Source: Moringa oleifera (taxonomy: Eukaryota; Streptophyta; Magnoliopsida; Brassicales; Moringaceae). From it: 64,000 nucleotides of DNA. The translations under genes and the position numbers were made by a program. The stretch lies in NCBI GenBank assembly GCA_021397835.1, contig JAJFZO010000889.1, forward strand, positions 6,572,001 through 6,636,000, given 5' to 3'. The notes beneath the pieces were generated by a model that ran no database searches, was not told where the DNA came from, and saw only the letters and a list, made by a program, of their open reading frames with translations. This document shows positions 49,611 through 61,841 of the stretch, piece after piece (the stretch's first letter is position 1; each line of letters begins with the position of its first letter).

Positions 49611-50661
49611 AACTATTCAAGTACCACATCATCATTGTACTTTTATCATCCTATGTAAATATTAAACCTGAATGTCTATCAGTGTACATATCATAAATCG
49701 TATGGAAGCTACAATAAATTGCTATCATGGCAATTAGTGGCCCAAATGAGAATATGCACCAAATTAACCTGGTCAACTACATTGCAGTCTCAAGTGTTTG
49801 CTCTAATTTACTGTTGTAACTTGCCTGTTTCACCCTTGGAAATTTGACAGAACGTCAATTTTTGTTTGGTGACTAATGCTGTTGCATGCATGGACACAGA
49901 GGGATCCAAGTTTTGTGAGATTTGACCTCTGCAATTGCTTGTTTAATTACCTTTAATTACCAAAGCAGGGAGCTCTTCATTGTTTTCAGGACTGAATATT
50001 AAGAAATGATTGATTTTCAACATTGTTTGGTGGCATGTCACAAAGATGAGTTGTAAACATGGGCAGTGTCAGTCATGTTCCTGTCTAAAATTGTGCTTGC
50101 GTTTCCCTTCATGCTGATAATGTAAAATTTACCTAGCTTTATCAAAAGGAGCTATGGACCATGATTGATCAGGATTACCTGGTACGTGGAAAACTCATAA
50201 TGTACAGTGATTACAAGTTGGTCATGGTTTGTTGCATGGGTAAATCTCATGTCAGTTTGAAAAATAGGGCCACATTTTTCCACAATGACTAATTGCCTCT
50301 TTTGACAGCAGATACTTGAAAAGTTTGAACATGGTGATTAGTGCATATTTGGTGATAGAAGTCCGAAGGAACATACTGTGGGCATAGTTCTACCAAAACT
50401 TGAACATTGCATTTTAGATAGCACAAAGAACATCAACACCCATGCAATTGGCTAGCAATGCAATATGCGCATTTTAGTTTCACTTAACCAGTCTGACTTG
50501 CATCTTATACCATATTAACCAGACTGGCCGAAGTTTGTCCAGTTTCTCTTATTTAACAGTTACTCTATACAAGTTCCATATGCAATCTAATTGGTTGCCA
50601 CTGATAGGAAGAGAACTAGGAATAAGATTCTCAGTAACCTCCCAACTAAGCCTTGCACAAC
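49611..50661. other. Convergent intergenic: ATG18a-like and oxidoreductase 3' ends
   Basis: No coding features. It contains the 3' untranslated regions of the two convergent genes. The 61-codon frames at 50591-50838 (+) are antisense shadows of the oxidoreductase last exon. Confidence 0.5.
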
Positions 50662-53600
50662 TTACAGCTTAGATCTTTCGCGTCTCTCATCATCAAAAGC
50701 AATCATCACCTTTCCAATTGCCTTTCTATCTTTAATTGCAGAAAAGGCAAGGTTGGCCTGTCAACAACCAAAGTGATAAAGTTGATCAGATCCCATGACA
50801 AAATAGAAACTATGGCAACAATAAGACAACAGTCATGAAACTCAATCCTATTGAACCAGAACTTGTTTAGGCCTGTTAGATAGTAAAGATGTGAGCTAAT
50901 TTCAGAACCCCGACACCTGAAGCTGAGTTGACAACCTATCTAATTTCATAGGTTGCATTGCAACCTTGTCAAAACTCTCAGCCCTGGAGCTACAGGCACC
51001 TGCTCAACCAAAATAACTTGACTACCCCTTGAGTTGGAGTAGCGAGTTTGCAAATGTTAATGACCTTCCTCACTCTCCATTTAGTTTATAAAGATATACT
51101 GATATCCTCTTTTGCATCAGCAATCCTTGTTGGTTGAAATTTCATATGATGCAAAATGTTTCATATGAAGCATGCAAAAAGTATAAGGAGCTCCTCACCT
51201 CTGAGAGGCTGTAAGTATTAAAAATGTGGACAGTAATCAAGCCCTCTTCCATCCAGGATAGTAATGCTCTAAGAGAGTCCTCAAGGACACCTGGTTGATG
51301 TATTCTGTAGCTACCCCAGTAAAGTCCATGCACTGTCCAGTTCTGGAGAAGAAGAAACGCACAACAAGATATTCAGTAGCAGAGCAAAAATATTAAATAA
51401 GTAATTGACAACCATATAGACGATAGCGTAGAAGACTGAAATTTCAATTTTGACAATGAAGGCTTCCTATAGGACTTGATCCAGCTTTTGTGGTTGCTCT
51501 AAATGCAAAGTTTTTGAAACTATTTGTATTCCCTAAGTTTTTCTCAAGTATCAATTTTGTATTTATTCTGTCTCCTATATGGCCTGAAGTTCTTGTTTGT
51601 CAACGCCAGAATCTATGCATTTGAATTCTGGCATCTGAAATGGATTTAGCTTGCCAACTAGGCAGCATCCTGTTCACACTTCCATACTTCAGTTTAGCTT
51701 TAAAATTTCTGATTCCTGACTCATAATACTAGAGGAAGAAGCCTTTTGAATTGAATCTCTAAGCTATAAATTTGTTTGACAAGCTATACTTCCTTTGCGA
51801 CATCTCTTGATTCGGGCGCCCCTAGCGGGTGATGAACATTTAGCCAGCAACACCATATCTTGACATCAGCAGGGCACCAAATAAATTCAAAAAGCTGATT
51901 TTTTATAGTAATATATATAAATAGAAAGATAGATCATCCATCTATCCTATCCGATTTCTATTTTGATATCTAAAAAAGAATCGATTTCATTCAACGTTTG
52001 ATTCAAAGAACTGCGCTTTCAGTTTAGGCAAATGGAGTCCACAATCTGATGTACTACTACACATGGTTAGAAGTACTATTTCTGCTCTATCGGACTCAGA
52101 AGCAAATAACTGTAAACTCCTCCCACCACCAGCTAATGCACTTTATGAAGTTTTCAAAGTCCTACATGACTTTAAACTAGCAGAAAAGAGTCATACTGTG
52201 TTAATCCAGAAATCAAAATTTTGAGAAAGAAAACCTGTTTGTTTATATTGTTTTATAATATAAATAAAAGCACAATATTCACAATGAGTAAATAAAAGCA
52301 CACATGATTAATGAACACTATAGTCATAAATTTTGGATAAAAACGACATAACAAGGCTTGAACTTTGAAATGACCAGTACAAAGAATTAAGCACCTTAAC
52401 TAGAGCAATATTTGCAGGGATGATAGGGACTTCACCACTTGCAAACCCAATGACCAAAATGTGAGCCCCCCAATTCAGGAGCTTCATTGCTTCTTTAGTG
52501 AGCTTGCCCCCAACAGGATCATATAGAACGTCCACGCCTTTGAGCTTTCTTACCTTGAGAAATTGCTTGACACTTGCAATGACATTTTCATTACCCAAGT
52601 CTACCACATGATCAAGACCCAACGATTTTAAATGTTGAACTTTTTCAGTACCTCTGAAATTGAAGAGCATCTCAAATGTAAATGTGACAGTAAATTAAGA
52701 ATCAAACTCGCACATTCCATGGCTGATGGCTTCAACAATAAAAACTGGGCATGCTCAAACAATAGAAGAATGCATAATAATATCAAGTAGTCAGGATAGC
52801 AGTACTTAAACCCTAATTTAAGGGCTGTGGAATGATATAAATACCTAGCAACAGCAATAACAGTGGCACCAAGAACCTTGCCAATTTGGACAGCAGCAAG
52901 GCCAACGCCACCAGCAGCACCAAGAACCAGCAATACCTACAAGAGTTGATTTTTGAATCATTAATGTGATAGAAAACCTCACACAGCCACAAAATGGCAT
53001 CACCAGAATGCCTAAGTGAGGCTTGAGTGCAAGCAAAAGAAAGGTACAACTAGGAAATAGGAATTATGTGATCAACAAGAGTACCTGACCGGATGTCAAG
53101 TGAGCCCTGTGAACAAGTGCTACATGAGAGGTCCCAAATGCAACAGGAAGTGCACCAGCAGCTAACAGACAACAATTGTCTGGCACCCGGAAGCTAAAGA
53201 GATGAACCAATATAATCCACAACGAAAAGGAAGCAAACATACATTAGAAAGACTGACAAAGCAAAGTCGAGAGGAAGAGACCGATATAGTTGACATATGT
53301 ACTAACAGCTGGGACTCCTCAGCGGCCAAGAACTGCGCGAAGGAGCCAAGGGCAGCGAAGGAGCAGACAGGATCGCCCACCCGGAATTTGGAGACTTCGG
53401 GCCCTACAGCATCAACAACTCCGGAATAATCAGACCCGGGAATGAAAGGGAGAGGAGGCTTCTCTTGGTACTTGCCCAATATCTGGAGGTAATTGGCGAA
53501 GTTCAAGCTCGTGGCTTTCACCCTCACCCTCACCGCCGTAGGAGAGTCCAATTGCGGGATTGGGTGGCTTTTCATCATCACTATCGGGCAACATGAATTT

Positions 53601-53665
53601 TCTTCATTCTGAACTGATGACACAGCCGCTGGATCCCCCAATTTCCTGCATACCAGCGCCTCCAT
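50662..53665 (-). CDS. Quinone oxidoreductase-like MDR protein (QORL2 type) with C-terminal SKL
   Basis: Six exons: 53665-53307, 53193-53085, 52936-52845, 52653-52395, 51342-51199, 50757-50662; phases agree; 352 aa. The N-terminal GroES-like domain includes VKATSLNFANYLQILGKYQ, PFIPGSDYSGVVDAVG and FRVGDPVCSF. The Rossmann part has VLLVLGAAGGVGLAAVQIGK (G162-AAGGVG168), the NADPH-binding motif of zinc-free zeta-crystallin-type enzymes, followed by GVDVLYDPVGG and ILVIGFASGEVP. Structural zinc cysteines are absent, as expected for this class. The last residues are RSKL, a textbook PTS1 peroxisome signal. It probably reduces quinones or reactive enones with NADPH; substrate unknown. Intron 4 (51343-52394) is the largest. 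It shares a 244-bp intergenic promoter with the divergent hydrolase gene. Confidence 0.9.
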
Positions 53666-53909
53666 TTTCTCCGGTTTCCCTTGCTAGGAACACAACCTTT
53701 TTGGCACCCGATGATCTTTTTGAAAGACTAAATACAATCAAGGCAAAGCGGAACGACGCCGTGCCAATTAGGAATTGCATATTTTATTCTTAACCGTAGG
53801 AGTCAACGGACTTTACTCACTGGGGGGTAGGGAAGATTAAAGAGCCTACTCTGATTAATGTTATCTCTTTAGATCGTATAGTGTCTCTCCTATAGAGTAC
53901 TGCTGCTAA
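53666..53909. promoter_or_regulatory. Compact bidirectional promoter region
   Basis: Only 244 bases separate the start codons of the minus-strand oxidoreductase and the plus-strand alpha/beta hydrolase. Both leaders and promoters must lie here. No clear TATA box is seen in either direction. Confidence 0.6.
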
Positions 53910-56900
53910 ATGTTAAGCGAGCCATCAGGGAAGGGGTATACTATGAATGGAGGTACGCTTCTCTTGCAGCACCACTACCACCATCACTTGGCGGTGCTTC
54001 AACCCTTTCATTCCCCTCATCATGCTCTGAACAAGAACCAGCGCCAATCTCAAATATACCCCCTTTGCAACAAAGCTAGCTGTTGCTGTAGATACCCAGT
54101 TCTTTTGCCTAATGCTTTTCCCTCTTCTTCTATCTCTGGCTCGCCAGGTGCCTACTTCTTCATCCCAATTCTTTCTTTCTTGTTTCTTTCATTACATGGA
54201 GGACTAATCATTGTTCAAACGAACTTTAAGATTTACATATGCAATCTAACAGATGCGGTTAGACTAACACCAGTCCAGGAACTATGAGCAAGACAAACAG
54301 GCCAAGTCTGGACTTTTGACGGATGTTCATCCGCTTCAAACATTTTAATGAAATTCATATATTCCCCTCTTTTTACTTCCTTTTGCCTACTTCTAAGAGA
54401 ACCTTCTTCCCCTTAAAATCTCCAGAAGAACTGTTGTCTAAAGAAACCAGGCAAAAACGGAAGAGAATAGCTGGTGTCGATCAGGATGAATTATTGGATC
54501 CAAGACTATTAGCGGATCTGGACAGCTGCTTTTGTGAGTTCCAAGGGGTTCACATACACTACAAGATACGCCATCCACAATCGCAAGCTTGTGACTCAGT
54601 GCAGAAGCAGTGCCAGGGTTTTTCTCAATTTCCTGCACAAACAAAGAAAGATAGCTTCCCCATGATTTTATTGCATGGCTTTGGGGCTTCTGTTTTCTCC
54701 TGGGATAGAGTTATGAAGCCTTTGGCCAAGCGCACTGGTTCCGAAGTTCTTGCCTTTGATAGACCGGCCTTTGGCTTGACATCCAGGGTAGTAAACTCTA
54801 TCAAGCATTCTTCTTCCAGTACTAAGGATCCAGAACCCTTGAATCCATACTCCATGGCTTTTTCTGTACTCGCTACTTTGTACTTCATCGATTTCTTGGC
54901 TGCCGACAAGGCAATTCTGGTAGGGTATGTATATTTCTTAATCTTTCAGTACCCTAGTTCTCATATGCCTGCCTGTTGTCGGTCCAATTCTGGTACATTG
55001 CATGATGACAGTGATTGCACGTCTGCATATGGGCCGATTTTTTTTTTTTTTCCTAAAGATAGCATGATAATCATCATCATAGTGAAGCATTATTTTGGCT
55101 GAAAGGATTATTAGTAACCATTAAAATTATTGTTCTCACTTTATTAGTTCATTCATTGGTGTTACGAGTGGGTGGGACTTTGCATTGTTCTTAATATGAG
55201 ATTCTTACTGGGGTGAGAATGACACTGGCAACACAAATATCATGATTAGCAATCTAGTTTCCATCCTTTTCTTTCATCTCCTTCCCCATTTTATGTCACT
55301 CTTGATATCAAGTTGGAGAAATTTCTTTTCTAATGTCTTTGTTCTAAGAAATCTAATCATCTATCTGAACATGTAAGAACTTGACATAGCAGGCATTCAG
55401 CTGGTTCTCTTGTGGCAATCAATTCATATTTTGAAGCTCCTGAGCGTGTTGCTGCTCTAATCCTCGTCGCTCCAGCTATATTGGCACCTCATGCCATGCA
55501 TAATGTTGTCGAAAGCAGCAAAAGTACGGAAGCAGATGGACTAGTTTCAAATAATAAGGAAAAGCTGTTCAGCAAGCTTCTTGAGACATTACTTAAGTTT
55601 AGAAAAAGTATTGCACAAGCAATAATGCAAATGGTCAAAGGGATGACAGTTATGCTCAACTCTCTGTTCAAGAAGGCACTATCAGCTATTATCTGCTCCG
55701 CCTTTGCTGTAGTACTGGTATTGATGGCTTTTTCTACTTGATTTAGTGTAGCACATGTCAGTTATAGGCCTTGTAGATTCAAAAGATCTAAGAACTAATG
55801 CTATCTCAAAATAGTTTGTCTTGTTTCAGGCTTTGGCGAACAGTCAAAATTCACCCCATCTCGGTTGAGAATCAAAACATATCTTTAAAGATGAGAATGT
55901 AACAAGCAACAAATGGTGTACATTTGAACTCAATGCATCAAAACCTTATCTCATAAGAGTTAATTGAAATATGTTAAAGAAAATATATGAGAAGTCTATC
56001 AGATTTGGTATAATATGGTTGTCCATGTTGAATATATATGTGGAACAAAACTCATTGATGGTTCATTTTTTATTATGCATTTTTCCTTTTAACTTTTTAA
56101 ACAATAAGCTTCCCTTATCACCTGTTTGACAACAACTCTGCTTTCATGGTTCTCAGGTAAGGATGGTAATTGATAAACTTGGCATAGCTGCTGTAAGAAA
56201 TGCATGGTATGATTCGAAACAAGTCACTGAGCAGGTCATACATGGTTACACAATGGTAAATTTTCCTCATAGCTAATCTTTCATGTTTATTCTCTGTTCT
56301 GGAGAGGTGGAAAGAAATACCAGATCATGGGATAGGTTAGCTGGTCTTGGTTTATTGACAGATGAATCACTCTGACCTTCAAGTTACTAATACTTGCAGC
56401 CATTACGGGCTAAGGGCTGGGACAGGGCTCTGGTGGAATTCATGGTGGCAATGCTTAAGGATAGTAAGTCTGAATCAAATCTACCACTGGCAAAAAGACT
56501 CCACAAAATCTCATGTCCTGGTAATAATGCAAAAGCTTGAATCTTGCCCCCTTAGAACTGTTAAAACAGATGCTTATCCTGAAAACAGGACATTGGCTGC
56601 CAGTGTGAAGGAATTATGATAATGACATAGACGAAAATGTGGAATGGACAAGTATGCCATCTGCAGACCAAGTGATAAGTTGGAACTAATACAGTGTGGT
56701 AATTTAGTTTATCTATTAGTTTCATTAAGGCCATTTGTGAATCAGAGGTGAAAAATGTAAGAATTATGTGACTGCCATAAAAGAATATTTTTGACTAAAG
56801 GTTTGCAACTTGGCTGGCTATTAGTTATTATCTACATCTACTATGATTTTAATTGTCCATGAACATGTTTGCAAAACATTCTAATTTTGACCTTTCTGGA

Positions 56901-57199
56901 TTTAGTACCTCTCTCTCTCTCTCTCTCTCTGTGGGGTACATGTCCTATATTTAACTTGAACATTTATAATTTAATGCTGACACTAATGATTTTCTTAATG
57001 AAATTCAGTTCTGATAGTCGCGGGTGATACAGACCGGATTGTTCCTTCTTGGAATGCTAAGAGATTGTCACAGGCTATTCCCGGATCCACCCTCGAAGTA
57101 ATTAAGAATTGTGGTCATTTGCCCCATGAAGAAAAAGTAGAAGAGTTTGTTTCAGTTGTTGAGAAGTTTCTCCAAAGAGTTTTTGGTAGGTCAGTGTAG
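53910..57199 (+). CDS. Plastid-type alpha/beta hydrolase
   Basis: Six exons: 53910-54147, 54426-54924, 55393-55717, 56157-56255, 56400-56520, 57009-57199; phases agree; 490 aa. An N-terminal region of about 100 residues rich in His, Ser and Cys and poor in acids resembles a chloroplast transit peptide. The hydrolase core begins near 155: MILLHGFGASVFSWDRVMKP (oxyanion), FDRPAFGLTS, GHSAGS (nucleophile S248), GDTDRIVP (D436) and NCGHLPHEE (H464), so the triad is complete. An insert of about 80 residues after the nucleophile (KLLETLLKFRKSIAQAIM and a hydrophobic stretch IICSAFAVVL) may be a lid or membrane-contact segment. Exon 2 was started at AA|GAACTG because only that acceptor keeps phase with exon 1. 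Substrate unknown; possibly lipid or ester turnover. Confidence 0.88.
56909..56930. repeat. (CT)n microsatellite in hydrolase intron 5
   Basis: Eleven CT units, about 80 bases upstream of the last exon's acceptor. Confidence 0.9.
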
Positions 57200-57728
57200 C
57201 ATTATCTGCAAGTTGTAACTGGAAATCCTCTGCCATTTACCCGCCTCCAAAGAGTTTCTGGAAGCAGATTAGCTGGTTTAATCATATGTATCATTCAGAA
57301 ACTTGTAAAGCTAGTACTCTGAAAATTTAATTAAACATGATGTCCCATCAGTTGTGTTGAAACCTTTGGGACACAGAAAAATGTTTGGAGAAATTTTGGA
57401 ATGATAGTTGTAATATCATTGATTTGATATAGAGCAGTTGTAACACTTACAATTATTGTCTGGTAAAGAACATCAAATAAAATTGGGTTTATGGCAATTT
57501 TCTGCTGGTGCTTCTTATCATGTCAAGTTTAATGAGGTCTGAAGGTTTTGTTTTACAATATCAGTTTCTAAGGGCAGGGTGATCGTTAGACTCTGCAGCC
57601 TGGTTCTCAGAACTTGCTTGTGTTAATAACTAAAACCTCTCAACAGCAATGCAGTTGAAGATACAACACATTTAAATGTAATAGCAGCATCTTACATCAT
57701 CACAATGCAAATATATGAGAGTGGTTTA
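57200..57728. other. Convergent intergenic: hydrolase and C2-protein 3' ends
   Basis: No coding sequence is seen. An AATAAA-like polyadenylation signal for the + gene lies near 57476 (CAAATAAAATT). Confidence 0.5.
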
Positions 57729-58862
57729 TCAGAAGGGCTGATCGGTCGATATGGTCAGACTAACATCTTGTGAGCCTGCAGGAATTTCAAACCCTGACAT
57801 GAAGTCATCACCAAATATGAGAGCACCGGCTGCCAGTGCTCCAGCTCCTACACCCACTCCAAAACCAGGACTAGGCCCTCGCACAGGTGCTGCTTGGGAT
57901 GGCATATTCACGTAAGTTTCTGCTCTGGGAAGAGAGGTCGATATGTATCCAGCATTAGAAGGCCGGGGTGGTGGAGGAGTTTGAGGTGGTCGACAGCTAG
58001 CTCCGCCAGTTGACAGGCAGCTTGCTCCACCCACAGATGGGGTGGAATAGTTTATAGGGTATGGCATTGGATGAGTATATGGAAAATTTATCTGTGGCTG
58101 GTGAACTGGGGCTGAAGATAGCCTTGCCGAACCAGTTGAGTATGCCTGCCATGATCCCTCTTCAGTAGACAGTGTAATATTATTGCTGTGATCCATGGGC
58201 AGAAATCCAGCCTCATCTTCTGTAAAACACAAGTTAACTAAGACTCAATATAATGAGTAAACAGAGGTCCAGACTCTTATACATATATATATACACGGTC
58301 AAGTTATCTGGAAATGAATAAGAGATTATCGGAAGAATTTAGGCAAGGGAATAAATAATAAGAACAAGATTTAGAGCTTTGCCAGAGTTGTGCTCCTGTG
58401 GGTACCTGGGTATGAACTTGGTCGTTCCCTCTCCTTGGAAATAAGAATTGAAATATCAACAAATCCTTGAGGTTTGCCAGAATTTTTTTTGTGCAACTGA
58501 TAGCTCCCTGTTTCGCTAGTTGATGGCACGGAACCGGAAGCCCCAGAATTTTTGCTATGCTTCATCAGAAATTCTTTTAAGGCCACTGTTGCAGTCCCTT
58601 GAAGCTTTTCCCTAAGGAAAAAGGGTTCTCTGCTGTATATTTCAACATGCAGTGCCATATCTTGGAACTTTGAATCATTCACCAAGGTGGCAAACTTGGT
58701 CTTCCACACTGGATTCGCATTCCCGGCAGCACTGATCTTGGTGCAATATTTGTTGTTTGGATCAATCCATCCAACAGCATACCACTGAAGCTTCCAAAGT
58801 GAAGAAGAACGCCTAAGTCCCCGAGCAGAAATCAAGCAAACTTCAACCCAGATATTACCCAT
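57729..58862 (-). CDS. C2-domain protein, SRC2-like, with glycine-rich tail
   Basis: Two exons: 58862-58406 and 58219-57729 (intron GTACCC...TTACAG); 315 aa. Residues 1 to about 145 are a C2 domain (VEVCLISARGLRR, WYAVGWIDPNNKYCTKI, NPVWKTKFATLV, LHVEIYSREPFFLREKLQGTATVALKEFL). After a linker, the C-terminal half is Pro/Ser-rich (RPPQTPPPPRPS), then PGFGVGVGAGALAAGALIFGD, the Gly/Ala stretch usual near the C-terminus of plant SRC2-like C2 proteins. The acidic loops that bind calcium look incomplete: position one is SARGL with no Asp. Calcium-independent membrane or protein binding is therefore possible (inference). SRC2-type proteins associate with cold and stress responses. Confidence 0.88.
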
Positions 58863-59277
58863 GCCAAGAGAGTAGAGAAACCAGAGAGGATGAGAGAATG
58901 GTTTGATAAAGCTGATGTGAAAAAGAGAAAAGTGAAACTGTTCCTTTACTTTTTGGAGGAGAGAATTATGCTAAAACCGTGTTAGGAGTTCATCCTTCTG
59001 TCCTTTGACAACCTTTCCCTCCCCCAAGTGCATTACAGGTCAGATGGGCAGGAATCTGGATAAGTTTAAAGTCTGTAGGGCATAACTATAAAATTAAATT
59101 ATGTGCATCTACAAATCAAAAGTTCTGCTGATATTAATAGTCAAAAAGACAATAGTTTCCCAGATAAAAAAACAAAAAAATAAAAGAGAGAAAATAGAAA
59201 TACCAATATGAACACATTAGCTGAAGGTATAGTGTTCTTCAAATCCATAATTTGATGGTTTACAAGAAAAAGGATCC
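58863..59277. other. Intergenic: C2-protein promoter and GNAT 3' flank
   Basis: The part next to 58863 is the leader and promoter of the C2 gene. About 59,080-59,220 is AT-rich and probably the end of the GNAT transcript. No ORF is seen. Confidence 0.5.
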
Positions 59278-61277
59278 CTACGAGGTGGAGCCAACAGGAG
59301 TTTTCTGCCCTGCACGTTTGACCGACTGATCACCTTCAAGGGAAGTTGTCACACTCCTCGAATATATCATCGCAATGGAGCCCAACATGTCGTCTTCAAA
59401 TCCGCATGCCTTGAAGAACAACCTGGCAGAAGTTTTCTGATCATGATAAGCAGCCTTTATGCATACAAGTTTCAGTTCATGATACATAGAAACTATTGAA
59501 GCCTAGCCTGCATAATCTTCTATACAGCCCATTGCTAAATGCTAAATGTCCATCTTTGCCAGGCGAACAATCCAGCTTTCATGGTGTCCTGAGTTACTTT
59601 ATACAAATTCCCAGAACCTACAGAATTTCTGGACTTAACTATTTAAAGATGCAAAGTGGGGGAGTCACTCATCTCACCGCCTGCATGAATATAGTCTAGA
59701 TGAAGTGAAGGTCCCTAGCAATGGAGAGAGTCTGGACAAGAAAATAGAAAACACGAAGCCATTTTGAGCAATTGAGGTTGGAGATTTAAGCAAAGATAGG
59801 TTTAATTACCTCTCATGCTCTGAGCAAAGAGCTGCTATGTCATAAATGTCTCTGCTCGTAAGCCTCCTGGAAAGGTAGAAAGGAAAATGCTGAGCAATAC
59901 AAAAGACTAAAGAGTGCCAGTCTTTTATCAAAATAAATTATGCATTCAATTTCGTTGATCCTCTATCAACAACAGACTAAAAAGCATAAAGCACAGTTCA
60001 AAGTTAGATGAAGGAGTGCTCAGAGGACGAATGGAACAAATAAGAATAAGAACAGCTCCAAGAGGAAGCAACGCAGTCAACTGCATTTTGTGCTCCCATA
60101 CGAACTGAGCTTTTGAGGAACTCTCCAGATGGTAGCAATCACTTTCAGGGTAGAAAGCCAACAAACCTTAAGATTCTTTTGACAATCAGTTTGCCAATTC
60201 CCATTCTGCGTAATGGAGGAATGACCTGGAAGACATTGAAACAGATCATACAACTAGAAAAGCACTTTAACTAACAATCTGGTTCAGGGAAGAGGAGGTA
60301 GTTAAATGATGCTTTGCCAGTAATTTATAAGAAAGAACAAAAAATAGGGAGACATTGAGCAGAAGAGATGGTCCAGTTGATGATTTAAGACAAAGTACTC
60401 TATGAGGAAGGATTAAAATCATGATTGAATTGGCCGGAAACAAAAGCAGCAGCAGGTAAAGGTAAGTCCCTTCGTATAGATCCTAAAACAATGCAAGAGG
60501 CCTATGAGGAGATGAGATCCTCAGCATGCAGGAAACTCACCTCTTGTATTGATATGATTTTAACCCAAAAGAAAAAGAAAAAGGTGACAAATTGAAGGAA
60601 TAAAATAGGCAAACTGGCCTCTTTATAAAATATATTACCATGACATCATAGATAGAAGCAGTCAAGCCATCATCAGAAACAGCACGGCCGAAACCCACAA
60701 GTTGGCCGTTGGAAGGACTGACCGGGACCACTGTTCGAAGCAATTCTCTTAAAGGACTCACTTCTTTTATTTGCTTTATTCGGTCTGATGAAGATGATGA
60801 TAGAGATGAAGACGATGTATCTTCTGCTGAATATGAACTGTTAGCGTCACTCTCACTGTTCAAAGCACCCAAGAGTTGTATATGGTGAGGTTTGCAGAAG
60901 ATTGAAACCAGGACGGAGCTGTGTGAGAGAGCAATTCGCAGCTTGTCCAGGTCTCTCACTTCTGCAACCCTTCCGTCTTCTGGATCCACCTTGGGAAACC
61001 GGTGGCACGAGTGATTGCAGTGCCTGAACAGCTCTCTCAGTTCTTGATTATTTATGTCTCTTAGCTCTGTGGATACATAAACAGGTATCATTATTGGCGG
61101 TGTTGGGGTAGATTTTAAATTGCCCAGCTCCGTTGCACTTGGGCTTGAACTTTTTCCGCTGCTGCTCCTTCTGGTTACCCATCTTAATTCCATGGATCTC
61201 CATGAATAACCACCAACACCCTTTAGCAGAATCTGTACCTGTGTGGCAGCAGCACGCGCACCACCTGCTACCTCCAT
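59278..61277 (-). CDS. GNAT-family acetyltransferase, probably plastidial
   Basis: Four exons: 61277-60639, 60225-60167, 59866-59810, 59422-59278; phases agree; 299 aa. The N-terminus (about 60 residues, MEVAGGARAAATQVQILLKG then Ser/Arg-rich) is like a transit peptide. The acetyltransferase fold follows: YVSTELRDINNQELRELFRHC, KLRIALSHSSVLVSIF, QLVGFGRAVSDDGLTASIYDVMVIPPL, then the acetyl-CoA loop RRMGIGKLIV (R219-G224), ALCSEHERLFFKACGFEDD. The pattern fits plant chloroplast GNATs, which acetylate protein N-termini and lysines; I think it is nearest GNAT5 but cannot prove it. An insert rich in Ser/Asp (about 133-160) separates strands. The leader carries a duplicated micro-uORF. Confidence 0.87.
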
Positions 61278-61283
61278 CTCTCT

Positions 61284-61366
61284 CTCTCTGCTTTTCCCTT
61301 TCTTATCTGTTTCTCATGGGAACCTCTCTGCTTTTCCCTTTCTTATCTGTTTCTCATGGGAACCTC
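61284..61366 (-). repeat. 40-bp tandem duplication in the GNAT 5' leader carrying two identical micro-uORFs
   Basis: The 43-base stretch 61284-61326 recurs exactly at 61324-61366 (period 40). Each copy contains on the minus strand ATGAGAAACAGATAA (MRNR-stop; 61317-61303 and 61357-61343). They lie 26 and 66 bases upstream of the main start at 61277. Confidence 0.85.
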
Positions 61367-61841
61367 AGTCCACTCCTGTATTGCTGTTAGTTTCGGCTCA
61401 CATCAACGGCCTGGATGAAGGCACAGGTGTGTAAAAATTTCTAATCTTAAAGTATGTGATACAAGATAACTTACTCCCCACCATTTTTAAAAATCACCCG
61501 TTTATTGGATATGGATACGGTGACACCGGAGGACTTCCGAGGGCAATAGATTCACGCTTTTGGTCAAGATCCTGCCTGAATACCATCTCTCCTAAGCAGA
61601 GCACTATCTGTGCTTTCTGGTGGAAAAGTAAGACAAAGAGCCCCAGAGGCCCGCTTAGCCGGAGAATTTACTTCAGGCTGCTGCCAGCAGTTGAAGTTTA
61701 ATTATCACTGAAGAATATGATAATACAATACAAAGTTGATGGTTTCTAAGTTCTATCCTACTATTTTCTCCATTACCATACATTAATAATCCCCTGTATT
61801 GCCTTACATCATATATTGGCATTCGCATGGGCTCACTCACT
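61367..61841. other. Intergenic: GNAT promoter and 3' region of the last gene
   Basis: About 61,370-61,500 is the GNAT promoter side. The remainder leads to the stop of the next minus-strand gene. No supported ORF. Confidence 0.45.
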
